Below, in pieces: positions 10,366 to 20,436 of a stretch of DNA of 64,000 nt. Origin of the DNA: Diphasiastrum complanatum (lineage: Eukaryota > Streptophyta > Lycopodiopsida > Lycopodiales > Lycopodiaceae); the NCBI GenBank assembly GCA_029204225.1, contig CM055096.1, positions 46,755,079 to 46,819,078 on the forward strand, read 5' to 3'. The translations under genes and the position numbers were made by a program. Position 1 is the first letter of the stretch. Each line of letters starts with the position of its first letter. Below the pieces are notes generated by a model. The model saw only the letters and a list, made by a program, of their open reading frames with translations. It was not told the origin of the DNA and did no database searches.

Positions 10366-11500
10366 AAAAATTATCCAACTCATGAGAAGGAGTTGTATGC
10401 CATACATAGTTCATGCATTAAAGGCATGGAGGCATTATTTGTATGGATCGGAATTTGAGGTATTCACTGATCATGATACCTTGAGATACTTTTGTAAGCA
10501 GCCAGACCTTAGAGGCCAGCAAGCCAGATGGTCTGAGCTCATGCAGGAATTCCTAATGGAGATTCGGTACAAGAAAGGTGCCGAGAATCGTGTGGCAGAT
10601 GCACTATCTCGTGTGGTGTATCAGATGTCATTTGTAGTCATTGAAAATGACTTACTGTCTGAGATAAGAAAGGCTCAGCAGGAAGATCCTCACTGTAAGA
10701 AAGTGGAACAAGAGGTGAGTCATGGCCATGCAGAGTCTCAAAAGGAGAGCTCTTCTACCTTGGTTCGCACTTATCTTAAGTATTCCATAGAAGATGGAAT
10801 AGTGATGAGAAATGGCAAGGCTCTTATTCCAGGTTGTGAGGTGCTGCGAAAGAGGATCTTGCATCTCTGTCACGATAGCCCTAGTGCTGGTCATCCTGGT
10901 GTGGATAGGACCTATGAGTTGATACGACGTAACTTTTGGTGGTCGAGACTTAAGAAAGAAGTAAACCATTTTGTGACACATTGTTTTAAGTGTCAAGTTA
11001 ATAAGGCTGAAAGGATTAAAGTGCCTGGATTATTACGCCCGTTACCTATACCAGAAGGGAGATGGGAGAGTATTTCCATGGACTTTATTACATGTTTACC
11101 GCATACGCAGCAGCAACATAATGCTATCCTAGTTGTGGTTGACAGACTCACGAAAATGGCTCATTTTATCCCAACTAGTAATAAGATTGATGCACCTGGT
11201 ACGACTGATTTGTTTATACAGCATGTATTCAGACTTCATGGACTACCTAGATCCATTGTGTCTGACAGGGATTCTCGTTTTACTGGCAATTTTTGGACTG
11301 CAGCATTTGAGAAGTTAGAGGTGCAGTTGGGAATGAGTAGTTCTGATCATCTTGAAACAGATGGGCAGACTGAGAGAGTTAACCAAACCTTGGAAGACAT
11401 GCTTAGGGCGTATGTGAGTGAAAGGCAAACGCAATGGGAACGTTACCTACCATTGTTGGAGTTTGCCTATAATGATAAAAAAATGCATCTACGAAGATGA
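10366..11500 (+). pseudogene. Chromovirus 1 RNase H and integrase
   Basis: After a further frameshift near 10,400 the frame reads the rest of RNase H (WRHYLYGSEFEVFTDHDTL...VADALSR). The integrase follows, with an HHCC zinc finger (HDSPSAGHPGVDRT...CFKCQVNKAERI) and the catalytic core (SMDFITCLP, SDRDSRFTGNFW, ETDGQTERVNQ). These supply the D,D,E triad that joins cDNA to chromosomal DNA. The frame ends at 11,500 after EFAYNDKK, because the A-run near 11,475 is one base out of register with the downstream frame. Confidence 0.88.
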
Positions 11501-12115
11501 GTCCTTTCGAGCTAAATTATGATTTTAGACCAGCCAGTCCAGTTACTATAGGTATGCCTCATAAGACACCTAGTGCTATGGAATTCCTAACTCACATGCA
11601 ACAGATGTTGGAGTTAGCTAAGGAAAATGTAAAAGCGGCGATGGATCGGGCAAAGACATATGCTGATCTGGATCGTACGCCAAGAGAGTTCAAGGAAGGA
11701 GATATGGTATTTCTCAGGATTCCAAAGGACTCGAAAACCCTAAAGACAGGGAAGTGTTATAAGTTGTCACCTAGATACTGTGGACCTTGGAAAATTGTTA
11801 AAAAGATGAATAGCGTTGCTTATGAATTGGATTTGCCTGTTGGTTGTAAGGTTCATCCTGATTTTCATGTTTCACGCTTAAAGAAGGTTTTACATGATGG
11901 TGATAACTTGTTGGCTGATGGTTCAGGAGCATGGGGAGGTGATGCATGGACCAGGGAGAGTATTGGACCGGAGGCATAGACGGTTACGGAATCGTTTGCT
12001 CCGTGAGTACTTGGTTGCATGGCATGGACGACCTCTTAGTGATGCTACCTGGGAGACCGCGCATGGGTTGCATGCACAATATCCAGACTTTGCCATCGAG
12101 GACGATGTCATCTGA
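11497..12115 (+). pseudogene. Chromovirus 1 integrase C-terminus and chromodomain
   Basis: The frame 11,497-11,979 holds the integrase C-terminal region (MSPFELNYDF, RIPKDSKTLKTGKCYKLSPRY, HPDFHVSRLKK). A frameshift near 11,940 leads to the frame ending at 12,115, which carries a chromodomain-like segment (REYLVAWHGRPLSDATWE). The terminal chromodomain places the element in the chromovirus branch of Ty3/gypsy, where it is thought to steer insertion to particular chromatin. The stop TGA lies just before the polypurine tract. Confidence 0.85.
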
Positions 12116-12127
12116 GGAGGGAAGGGA
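12113..12127 (+). promoter_or_regulatory. Chromovirus 1 polypurine tract
   Basis: GAGGAGGGAAGGGA directly precedes the 3' LTR and would prime plus-strand synthesis. Confidence 0.85.
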
Positions 12128-12729
12128 TGTCACATGTACTTTGAATCCCTTTGCCCAATGTATGGTAATTTGTAATTATTAAATTGTAAATGGCTAAGTC
12201 ACCGGCCTGTGGTTATAGTGACTAAATACGAGATGGCCAAGGGGATACTGGGTCTCATGAGAGTCTGCTGGACTGACCTCCTAAAAAGTAGGAAGGGTTG
12301 ACTGGTCAACGTGACACGTGTCACATGCTCACTGAGACACTTGGTCCAGTGCATGAGTGACACTTGTCAGACGGTCAATGGACGGGTCAATAGGACATGT
12401 GTCATATGGTCATTGGGACACTTGGTCCAATGCATGAGTGACACATGTCAGACTGTTCACCTACTAGCTTGCCTATGTGTCAGGGTACTGCCAAGTGGCA
12501 AGTGTCGGCTGTGCATGGAGTTTGCCATGTGTCGACGTTAGGATGTGTCAGGGTTAAGGGGTGCTTGAGGGGATATAGGTTGAGCCTTGTCAGGCATTCC
12601 TCATTATGATTATGGTATTCCTATGCAGCTATGGTTGGGAGGAGACTTGCAGCAGAGCTCTCATGTTTGTGACGGATTTGCTAGGTAATTCTGTGTATTT
12701 ACTTAGGGTTTGTGAGCATGTGTGCAACA
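12128..12729 (+). repeat. Chromovirus 1 3' LTR
   Basis: Runs from TGTCACATG to GTGCAACA, 69 bp shorter than the 5' LTR. One deletion falls after CCGGCCTGTGG and another in the segment after TCATGTTTG. The 14-bp palindrome is retained at 12,311-12,324, but the second CACGTG has become CACATG. Confidence 0.92.
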
Positions 12730-13055
12730 ATAGGTTACTTTGACCCAAAAGGTCGAGACTTGTGTAACCATGGGTTAGGTTTATTATTTAGACCATGTTG
12801 AGTCAGTTTTAGTTGAGTTGGACCCAATTTTGGTCCAGTAGTAATTTGTGGGTCCAAGTAAAGTCTAATTATGTTAAGGGACCCTATCTTGACTTTTGGG
12901 GGTGCCCTATAATTAGTAGGTTCTAGAACTTAGGGTTTGGAAGAGTCTAGGTCCTTGGAAGGCCTATTTATATGTACCCTCCCTTTTCTTCTTCTTCTTC
13001 TTCTTGTATATGGAGATTGAATGTTAGAAGGATCTTGGGACTTTGATTTCCTACA
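12730..13055 (+). repeat. LTR of copia A2, right fragment (with target duplication)
   Basis: Begins with the duplicated ATAGG (12,730-12,734) and then continues the A2 LTR to CTACA. It matches 12 of its landmark blocks in the A1 LTR, with a shortened CT-rich end. Confidence 0.85.
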
Positions 13056-13189
13056 TCATTGAACATTCATTCATCCTTGGTCATTTGACATCGATTACAA
13101 TGCACATACCTCACAATAACATAAACGAATGATGATACTATAAGTACTAAGCAGAGAGTACAATGCACATCAGAGTCATTATACCTGTA
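13056..13189. other. Short flank between copia A2 LTR and hAT1
   Basis: No gene is seen. It is probably intron or downstream sequence of hAT1, cut by the copia LTR at 13,055. Confidence 0.4.
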
Positions 13190-14975
13190 CAACATGCTGT
13201 GGCCCCACCTCCTCAATGGCAGCGCAAATATGTGTGAACATGTAATCGCCTGTCACTGCCACCCTAAAGGTGTCGATGGATGTCGTCCCCATGCAGGGAG
13301 ACACTAGGATATTCAATATGTGGCACTTCCTTGCATCCTCCAACCATTAGATAGGATGGTGCAGCCACACCTAGTTCACAAGTGACAATATCATATGGCA
13401 AATTGCAACGATAAATGATGATTAAACATGAATATGACATGCCACATAATACATATATCATAGCATTAGCAATTTGCAAAGGTGAAGTGCAGTTCAAAGT
13501 ACCCTAGATCCGAAATGCAAAATCAAAAGGTTTGAACTTTGAAAGTTAACACTTAACTTAAAAGTTGAACCTTCAAACTTGAAAAACAAAACCGAAAAGG
13601 GCAAATTGCAATTTGCAATGTTGAAAACTTAAAGTTAAAACTTGCATTGGCAATTTGGCATAGCATATTTAATATTCGAGTGCATAGTACATACTGGACC
13701 CATGCCTATATGAGGGGCTCTAGCTTCTGGTCAACGGAAGCCCGCTCATCATAGGACGAATCGCGGTTCGAACCTCGAACCACGGTTTGAACCATTCAGA
13801 GCCGGTCCGAACCGAAATCCGGTTCAAACCAGGGAAAAAAAACAAGAAACCGTTTTGGAAGTTTTTATATTTTTTTGGTTCGAACCATTTTTCGATTCGA
13901 ACCAGCCTGACCGGTTCAAACCGATTCGATCGATTCAAACCGGTCGAATCAACTCGATTTGAAGGCCGATGTGAATCGGCTTGTAACCTTGCCACTCATT
14001 AAGGAGTCCCCTCATCCTAAGATGCTCGTAGGCCGGCCCCGACCACACCTGCCCGATAGCACTCATTGTAGTCATCACCCTCCTCCATGCCGGGGTCCTA
14101 GCCAGATGGAATGGCAAATCGCAGGTGTAGAACAATTGTCGAACTGCAACCTCTGCCTCGGCCATGGCGATAGGAGCGAAGGTGGACACATAGTAGTCCC
14201 TAGCCCCAGCTGTGTAGTGTGGCCCCCGTCTACTTTTCCCTCTCCCAAGTGGATGTTGTGGCATGGTGGATGGAGGTGGTGTCGAGGATCCAATACCAAA
14301 AGGTGGGTCATGCCGACTACTAGGCTTTGCATCATTCGAAGCTCTGTCCTCTCCATGAGAAGAGATGGGTGAGCGATAGGCAACCGGGGGGCGTGATGTG
14401 GTGGCCTCTGGCTATATCAGTACATCTTGATTTGCCAAAACAAACAAGTCAATTTAGGTGTCTGGTGAACCACTGAACTGTAGTGACTAGTCTTTTAGTC
14501 TTTGATTTAAAAAGCTGCAAGCACATTAAAGTTTTAAACATTTTTCAAGCAACAAGTCATTCTAAATTCCGATTTCTCTGAACATGGAAAACATAAGATG
14601 ACAAAATTTCAAAATCAATTGTGAAATTTTAAATTTTGAGAAATTAGAATTAAGAATCAAGAATGATAGAATCAAGATTGGACTGAAGTCTGAGGAGTCC
14701 GGTCTGAGAGTTGAGTGTTTACCTCTCACTTTGGGCCCCAACCTTGAAGGGCCAGCCTCGTCTGATGCAACAGGAGTGACTATCCCGTCAAGAGCATGCA
14801 TGCAAGGGGCAATATCGTACTCCCTCAAACGTAATAAATGTGCCCTTATGTGTGAGGGCCCACCCATGTAATTGGTGTGGTAGTATCTGCAAGTCCATCT
14901 CTTCGTGCCAGATGTGCCATAGGCTGCAGCGATGGTAACGTGATCCTATAGTGGATCCCTATCCCTCGGCATGGT
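13190..14975 (-). pseudogene. hAT1: BED-finger/DUF659 transposase relic
   Basis: A decayed hAT-type transposase gene in at least three exons. Exon 1 (about 14,972-14,723) encodes a BED zinc finger ending GGPSHIRAHLL...DIAPCMHA. One of its cysteine positions reads Tyr (WTCRYYHTNY), which would break the finger. A GT donor follows at 14,722. Exon 2 (about 14,410-13,985) has a Ser/Pro-rich linker and then VRQLFYTCDLPFHLARTP, matching the start of DUF659. Exon 3 (about 13,385-13,190) reads DARKCHILNILVSP...FTHICAAIEEVGPQHVVQ. Stops and frame changes show it is dead. The GGTTCGAACC array interrupts it between exons 2 and 3. Confidence 0.75.
13741..13965. repeat. GGTTCGAACC-rich inverted-motif array
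   Basis: About a dozen degenerate copies of GGTTCGAACC or CCGGTTCAAACC in 225 bp, in both orientations around a central A-rich and T-rich segment. The core is itself palindromic. It lies between hAT1 coding segments, in an intron or a nested insertion. Related bases occur at 15,586-15,690 in opposite orientation. It may be a MITE or hAT subterminal repeats; no target duplication was found. Confidence 0.6.
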
Positions 14976-14982
14976 CACTGGT

Positions 14983-14984
<2 letters not shown>

Positions 14985-15013
<29 letters not shown>
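14985..15013. repeat. (CT)n microsatellite
   Basis: A pure CT dinucleotide run directly upstream of the hAT1 start region. Confidence 0.95.
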
Positions 15014-15015
<2 letters not shown>

Positions 15016-15509
15016 ATGATAGATGTCTCTCTCCCTCTCTCCCTCCCCCTCTCTCTGTCCTATTCTAAATTTCTAAATTCTAAAATCTAACCTAAAGCCC
15101 AACTATCAACTAAATGCCATATGGTAACTACTAACCACTAACTACTAACTAGTAACCACTAAACAAGATCAATGCTTATTGCTAATCGCTACTAGTACCT
15201 ACTAACTAGTTGCTAAACCATAAATCTAACCACTAAGTACCCACACCTCTCACAATGCCCAAGAGTCAAGACTCAAGCCTATTAATCAAGTCTTAAGATC
15301 TATCATCTATGATCTCACATATCAATGGCCATCAATGATCAAGATTCAATGCAGTATGCACAATCAATGACCATGAAATGCAATCACCAGTGTGCACAAT
15401 CCGCATTGCAAAACATACATGATAAAACACAATCTTGAATCCACTAACCCAATGAAATGAGAGCAATTTTTTTTTACTCCAATGGCAAATGGTTCATCTA
15501 GTTGCACAT

Positions 15510-15510
<1 letters not shown>
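15014..15510. other. No gene; low-complexity hAT1 upstream region
   Basis: AT-rich DNA with many short ACTAACTA-like and ATCAATG-like repeats around 15,120-15,380. No coding signal is seen. Confidence 0.5.

Positions 15511-15567
<57 letters not shown>
15511..15567. repeat. (CT)n microsatellite
   Basis: A 57-bp pure CT run followed by GCACGCGCGC. The Leu-Ser frames across it are artefacts. Confidence 0.95.
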
Positions 15568-15570
<3 letters not shown>

Positions 15571-15585
15571 CGCGCGCAGGGCTGG

Positions 15586-15690
15586 AATGCGCGGTTCGGG
15601 CCAGTTTTAAGACATGCCGGTTCCGGTTCCAGTTCGAACCGGCCCCGACCGATTCGATGGTTCGAATCGCGATTCAATTCAACAATGGAT
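15586..15690. repeat. hAT1 outer array of GGTTCGAA-type motifs
   Basis: GC-rich DNA with GGTTCGGG, CCGGTTCCGG, AGTTCGAACCGG and GGTTCGAATCGCGATTC. The last is the inverse of GAATCGCGGTTCGAACC at the left edge of the 13,741 array. A similar phrase, GCGAATTGCGATTCA, lies near 29,970 upstream of hAT2. This suggests a shared hAT end or subterminal sequence. Confidence 0.5.
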
Positions 15691-15739
15691 GCAGATCCCT
15701 TATTTTACTAAATCTTTTATAAAGTGACACTATAAACTA

Positions 15740-16010
15740 ATGTGTTTATCACACTTATGAAAAACTGAATTTTTGGTAAGTATAAACTATCTATGATGAT
15801 TCTTATCTCATCAATCAAATTTTTCAGCCAGATGTATTCTTTGGCAGTGTGATGAACCGCCCCTATTTGGCCCACATGGATGATAAGGCAAGTGAAGCTT
15901 GCTTGCAGCAGTGAAGATGGCCAAATGTCCACTTCCTACTGTCAATCTTCCCAATCCGAATTCGTGTACCTTGTCATCTTTGGGGCCTGCTGCCTCACCA
16001 CCATACGCCA
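15740..16010 (-). pseudogene. copia RNase H fragment
   Basis: A degenerate - strand fragment. One frame shows YTNSDWED, matching the copia RNase H Y-(S/T)-D-(S/A)-D-W-A motif. Another shows AVHHTAKEYIWLKNLIDEI, matching the STAEAEY...WLK...L segment. Stops and frame changes separate them, and no LTR is visible beside it. Confidence 0.5.
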
Positions 16011-16147
16011 ACCCGTATTTTTTTTTTAAGATAATGAATCAACTTTTTTGTTGCATTGTAGTGATCAATTTCTAGATTCATCAAATATTTGCTCAGCTTC
16101 CCAATTGCCATAGCTATATTAGTGTAACAAACTCTTGTATTGGTAAC

Positions 16148-16150
<3 letters not shown>

Positions 16151-16205
<55 letters not shown>
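16151..16205. repeat. (GA)n microsatellite
   Basis: A pure GA run of about 55 bp. Confidence 0.95.
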
Positions 16206-16208
<3 letters not shown>

Positions 16209-16819
16209 TATTAATGTTTTATAGGTACCTACAGGTACAAAAGACAAAATAAATGTACATCTCAAGTGTGTATGATACTTTAAGAGCGCATGAAAAAAAC
16301 ATCTTCATAAAAGAAGCATACTAATAAGATAAACAATCTGAACTAAATATGCTGTAATCTCTCTACTGAGCTGGAAAGAAAACACATCTCTATCATGATG
16401 TAAAAACAAGCCTCAAGTCTCAAGTCTCAAGTCTCGGCAGAAGCTCTAAAGTAGGACGTAATCAAAATCGTGGAGTGCTTTGGATGTGAGGAGTGAAACT
16501 TCATCTGTCTGGACTTGTGGACAATATGTTGTCTGCTCTGCCTCGTCCTGCTGGAGGAATGACTCAGTCTAATGCACTGACGTCTGGTATGATGTTTGTC
16601 ACTGACTGGAATATCTATCTCAGCCTCAGATCTGTCCTCTGTGTCATCTGTGGACCTTTGTCTACGAAAAGAAATCGGGATACTGGTCTGGGGATCCAAA
16701 CTGATCTGGGCACTGACTAAGTCTCGTCTCAAAAACATCATCTCATGTATCATCAAGGCTACACAGCAAGGGTCCCCATATTACCATGTTTGTCTTGGGT
16801 GGGCATGGTCTTCTTGCGT
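16206..16819. other. No gene recognised
   Basis: No recognisable protein or RNA. Several short frames overlap on both strands, and a CTCAAGT trinucleotide-like phrase repeats near 16,410-16,435. Confidence 0.4.
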
Positions 16820-17065
16820 GCTTTCTCATCCATTAATCTACTGGTAATGACCATACGTTTCGTGTAGGCCAATTTCCTAGATTGCCACACAAGCTTTCCT
16901 TTCCTTTTCTTGATATGCCTCCCACATATCTTGATTCATAGGTCTTCCTAGCTCGTCCATGTCCACCTTCTCGCCACCATTGATCACTTTCCAAAGTTAA
17001 CGCCCCTCCAAAACCATCTTCATTTTCCAACTTCACAAGGGATAGTTTGATCCATCTAGTTTTCC
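16820..17065 (-). pseudogene. copia gag N-terminal fragment
   Basis: On the - strand one frame reads KLDGSNYPL, then a stop, then WKMKMVLEGR and LWKVINGGEKVDMDELGRP, the standard N-terminal signature of copia gag. The frame contains several stops. No zinc knuckle or protease follows. It is an isolated relic. Confidence 0.65.
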
Positions 17066-17284
17066 CTAGGCTTGAATCAACCATGGCTAGAGAACTTGAC
17101 ATTGCCAAGGATGTTAATATGAATTGTCATGGATGATCAGCGCTATTTGGAGCTCATTATGTGTTGAACTCATGGCTTTCCGCTGTTATTCTCTCATGTC
17201 CTCACATGAATGCCTTCTTACTTTTCTCCTCGATTCATCCTATGTACTCATAGGGTGCAATTTTTACCGTCATACTAGTTTCCA

Positions 17285-17357
17285 AGGGGGGGTTTGAACC
17301 GGAGAGCAAAGAAACTTTGGATGCCAAGCTATTAGCTAACCAATTGAGCCAACCCCT
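17285..17357 (-). repeat. tRNA-like sequence, probable SINE head
   Basis: Read on the - strand it starts GGGGTTGGCTCAATTGGTTAGC, whose TGGCTCAATTGG fits a pol III A box. It ends near CTCCGGTTCAAACCCCC, which fits a B box. Box spacing is tRNA-like, but I could not fold a convincing functional tRNA. A tRNA-derived SINE remnant is the best reading. Confidence 0.55.
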
Positions 17358-18808
17358 TTGGATCTGGTCAGATAATGGACAATTTTTAGTACGATCGTGG
17401 GCTCATAACCATTGAGAGAATGAGAACTATATAGAGAAAATTGCAAGCATCAGGAATAAGAAGTCATAGCCAAAGAGAGGGTCAGCATATGAAATGAGAG
17501 AGCGAAATGTGAATGGAGAATCCCGGAAAAGACAATGATAGCGTCCGCGAATCTCATAATAGACAAGGCATCTAACGTTAGTACGAGATGACGACCTTAA
17601 GTTTTTGACTTCCAGCTATAAGATTCGGCCAAAGTTTCAACCTTGAAGGAACGTACACACAATATCTATCTTTTTCTTAATTAAATGTGTTAGTTTTTTG
17701 TTTTGACCTTCACCTTCAATTAGTAAAATGCCTTGATCCTTGCAAGGCCATTTTTGGATATGCCAAATGGCTCAGTTGCACAACTTTTTGCCCTACATTG
17801 CTAGATGAGGAGGTTGTTAACTTGAATACCATTTTTTTATAGCTTGTTTTGTTTTGTCTAATGGCCTCTTACTTGAGGTCATATTTTGTTAAAACTTGAA
17901 GTAGATTTGGGAAAAATTTATTAGCATATATATCACTTGACAAATATTTAGTTATTCAAGCATTTATGTGGGTGAAATATCAACATGTTTAAGAAGCAGA
18001 TGCAATTTTGGTGTGTAAGCAAGAAGCATTACCTTTTATTTATCTTAGGACTACTACAAGGGTGTAAACTTTTCCAAAGTGAAGTCCTGATGCCAAGCAT
18101 TGTCATTTCTTTCAACTTATTCCATTTGCAACTTTTTTCATGTGCAAGTTGGCTCCAACTTTGTCAATTTGTCTTATAAACTAGTGGGTTCTTGTTCATG
18201 CAGGTGGTAGACTATGGAATGAACAAGATTTGGGAGCAGAATAACATAGGGGTACGTGTTTACTTTGAGTTGTTAAAAGAGGATAATGCAAATGTTGTTC
18301 AAGACTTCCTTTTTGTTTTAGCTACACCTAAGTTTCAATTGAAATACTTCATTTGTGCATACATAAACAAGCTCTGTACATCTAGTTTTCTTAAGGAAAT
18401 AGTTTCTATATGTTCAATTCCAATTTTGAGCTCATAGCCTACACAATTGACTCACCCAATCAAAACACTTAATGCTCAAAGTACTTGTACGTTGGATTTT
18501 GGGAAGCTTTTAGCTTTTTTTTTTGGTTCATTAGATAGGAGATCTTTCAGAAGCCTTTTTGTTTGTATGTTGGTGAATTACCTACATTGTTCTTGTCGTC
18601 GAGTGTGAAAATTAAGCTGTGGACTCTTATTCTCATTTTCAAGGCATTTTCTCTTTTTTGTTCGAAGTAGTTCTCTCCAGTCAACGGTTTCAAAACACGC
18701 TATTATCACATTTTGTTTTCTTGTTGGTCAATATGCTTTCATTAAATATGGTTGATGTTACATACCTATGTAACTAGCAGTACTTCAGACCCCTATTGGT
18801 CCATTTAG
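17358..18808. other. No gene recognised
   Basis: AT-rich DNA. A possible splice acceptor (TTCTTGTTCATGCAG, ending near 18,204) precedes an open stretch at 18,192-18,437 that matches nothing I recognise, so no gene is called. Confidence 0.4.
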
Positions 18809-19843
18809 TGTTGGGGGCTAAATGACAAGTTACCCTTGGATAAGGGTTATCCTTAGGATTAAGGGTATGTGCCTTTGGATAAGGGTAGGCAAGTGACTAT
18901 ACCTTGGTCGGAGGTATGGAGTCATGTGACCCTTGGATAAGGGGCACCCTTAGGATTAAGGGTAGGTGCCTTAGATTAAGGTACTAGTGTTCTTGGTTAA
19001 GGGCAGGTAGGTGTCTATGCCTTGGATGGAGGTATGGAACCTAGAGAGGTGTTAGAAAGTCATTGGATGACTATTTAATTAAACCTTGGGCCTCAACCTT
19101 GAACCATATCACTTTAATGGTCTAGGACCAAAATATACATGCACAACTTGGGCATTGGGACCTAGTAGGAGGGCGCACTTCCAATGGGTCTAATGAATTC
19201 CCAACTCCCACAAGAAAGGCATTCAAAGAGTCATAGGTTATGGAAGGAGTCTCTTGACTTTCCATAAGCCTATGGAGGTTCTTTAACTCCCCTAGGCTTC
19301 TCTCTCTTTCATTGGGTGGGCATGGAACTCCATAGTGCACTGGAGGGGTCCATGGGCCATCTATATGAGGGTAGTAGGGCGCCCATTGGGAGGGGAGAGA
19401 TCTCTCTTGCTTGCATTGCTTATGCTCTAGTGTTGCTACTAGTGTGTAGAGTACTTTCTTGTGTGTAGTATGCTTAGGGTTTGGATCTTGCTTATGGTAT
19501 GGGACATAAGTAGGGTTTGGATCTTGAGTATGCTATAGTCTGTTGTGGTATGCTTGTGATTTGTTTAAAGTTAGCAAGGGGGTGCTAGATAGGTCTTGCT
19601 TGGAGCTTGGATCTAGCTATGGTTGGGTGGTGAATACTTGAGGCCAGCTTGTTAGCTATCTTTGTGTTTAAGAGTAGGGACACAGGTGGAGGAGAGATCC
19701 CTGGAGGCTTGCAGATCCTTACTTGCAGGTGGAGGCATCCTAGCTTGGAGTTGGGGAGCATCTTGGAGCTTGCAGGTTGCTTGGAGGACATTTGGAGGCT
19801 CTACCTTGGATTTGGAGGACTTCCTCACCTCTACTTGTAAAAG
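18809..19843 (+). repeat. Probable 5' LTR (1.03 kb)
   Basis: The left edge TGTTGGGG is LTR-like and the right edge is set by the PBS. The right end (TTGTAAAAG) lacks the expected CA, so the exact boundary is uncertain. The first 300 bp holds an imperfect repeat of phrases such as TTGGATAAGGGT and GATTAAGGGTA. Confidence 0.6.
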
Positions 19844-20436
19844 TGGTATCAGAGCTAGACAAAGGATGATAACCTTTCTAATCTTCTTCAAGTTATATTA
19901 AGATCACCAACTAAAATTTGGAGAAGATTATTGGCTTTTCTAGTTGTAGGAAGCTTGTAGTTGAAGTACCCAATGAATCTAGTTCTCTTTGGAAGAGAGT
20001 AGTGATGATTATAGAATTGTTTAGGGGCTGATTTTTTATCATGTTAGAAATTTTTTTTAAAGTAGGCTTTGGGTTTTTTAAAAGTTTTGAAAAAAGATTT
20101 GTGGGATGGTTAGAGGAAGTCTTCCTCTACATACACAAACTTTTTTTTGCAAAAAGATTGATTCTAGCTATGTGTTTTGATCAAAACTAGTGTTTTTTTT
20201 TGCATAAATGAAGTGTTTGAAGTTCTAATTTTCATTTTGAAGTTCTGTTTTTCAGACCTGTAAATCTGAAAATCAGATCTGAAAAGTGAAGTTTTCATCC
20301 AAACTTCATTAGTTACACCTTTCTATCTCCTAGTTTCATGAAAGTGGCAATGTAGGAAGAGAATGGTAGTGTAACTTTGTGCATAAAACAAGTTTTGAAG
20401 TTCTGTTTTTTGTCATTGTGAAGTTTTGATTTTCAG
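19166..20436 (+). repeat. Tandem duplication, unit 1
   Basis: Nearly identical to 20,437-21,706; I saw only two one-base length differences, near 20,746 and 21,346. It includes the second half of the LTR, the PBS at 19,844-19,855 and about 580 bp of leader. Confidence 0.93.
19844..19855 (+). promoter_or_regulatory. Primer-binding site, copy 1
   Basis: TGGTATCAGAGC, the plant initiator-Met tRNA primer site. Confidence 0.85.

Larger units (their letters stand above)
6307..12729 (+). mobile_element. Chromovirus 1 (Ty3/gypsy), complete but defective
   Basis: A full-length Ty3/gypsy element in the order LTR, PBS, gag, protease, RT, RNase H, integrase, chromodomain, PPT, LTR. It is bounded by the 5-bp target duplication ATAGG (6,302-6,306 and 12,730-12,734) and lies inside the copia A2 LTR, so it inserted later. 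The two LTRs are very similar apart from two deletions in the 3' copy (about 31 and 38 bp), which suggests a fairly recent insertion. Coding is broken by an in-frame TAG after the protease, a second TAG in RNase H and at least four frameshifts, so the copy is not autonomous. Confidence 0.93.

Noticed and set aside
13264-13497. Separate 77-aa gene on the - strand
   Set aside because: The DUF659 match is in a neighbouring frame of the same DNA (hAT1 exon 3), so this frame is a shadow.
13741-13965. GGTTCGAACC array as a tRNA cluster
   Set aside because: B-box-like words occur, but there are no A boxes at tRNA spacing and no cloverleaf.
18192-18437. Exon after the acceptor near 18,204
   Set aside because: The frame is open, but it has no recognisable motif, no partner exons and an AT-rich, low-information translation.
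19652-19891. Short frames on both strands of the duplicated LTR
   Set aside because: They occur identically in both tandem units only because the DNA is duplicated, and they overlap an LTR and PBS. No protein match.
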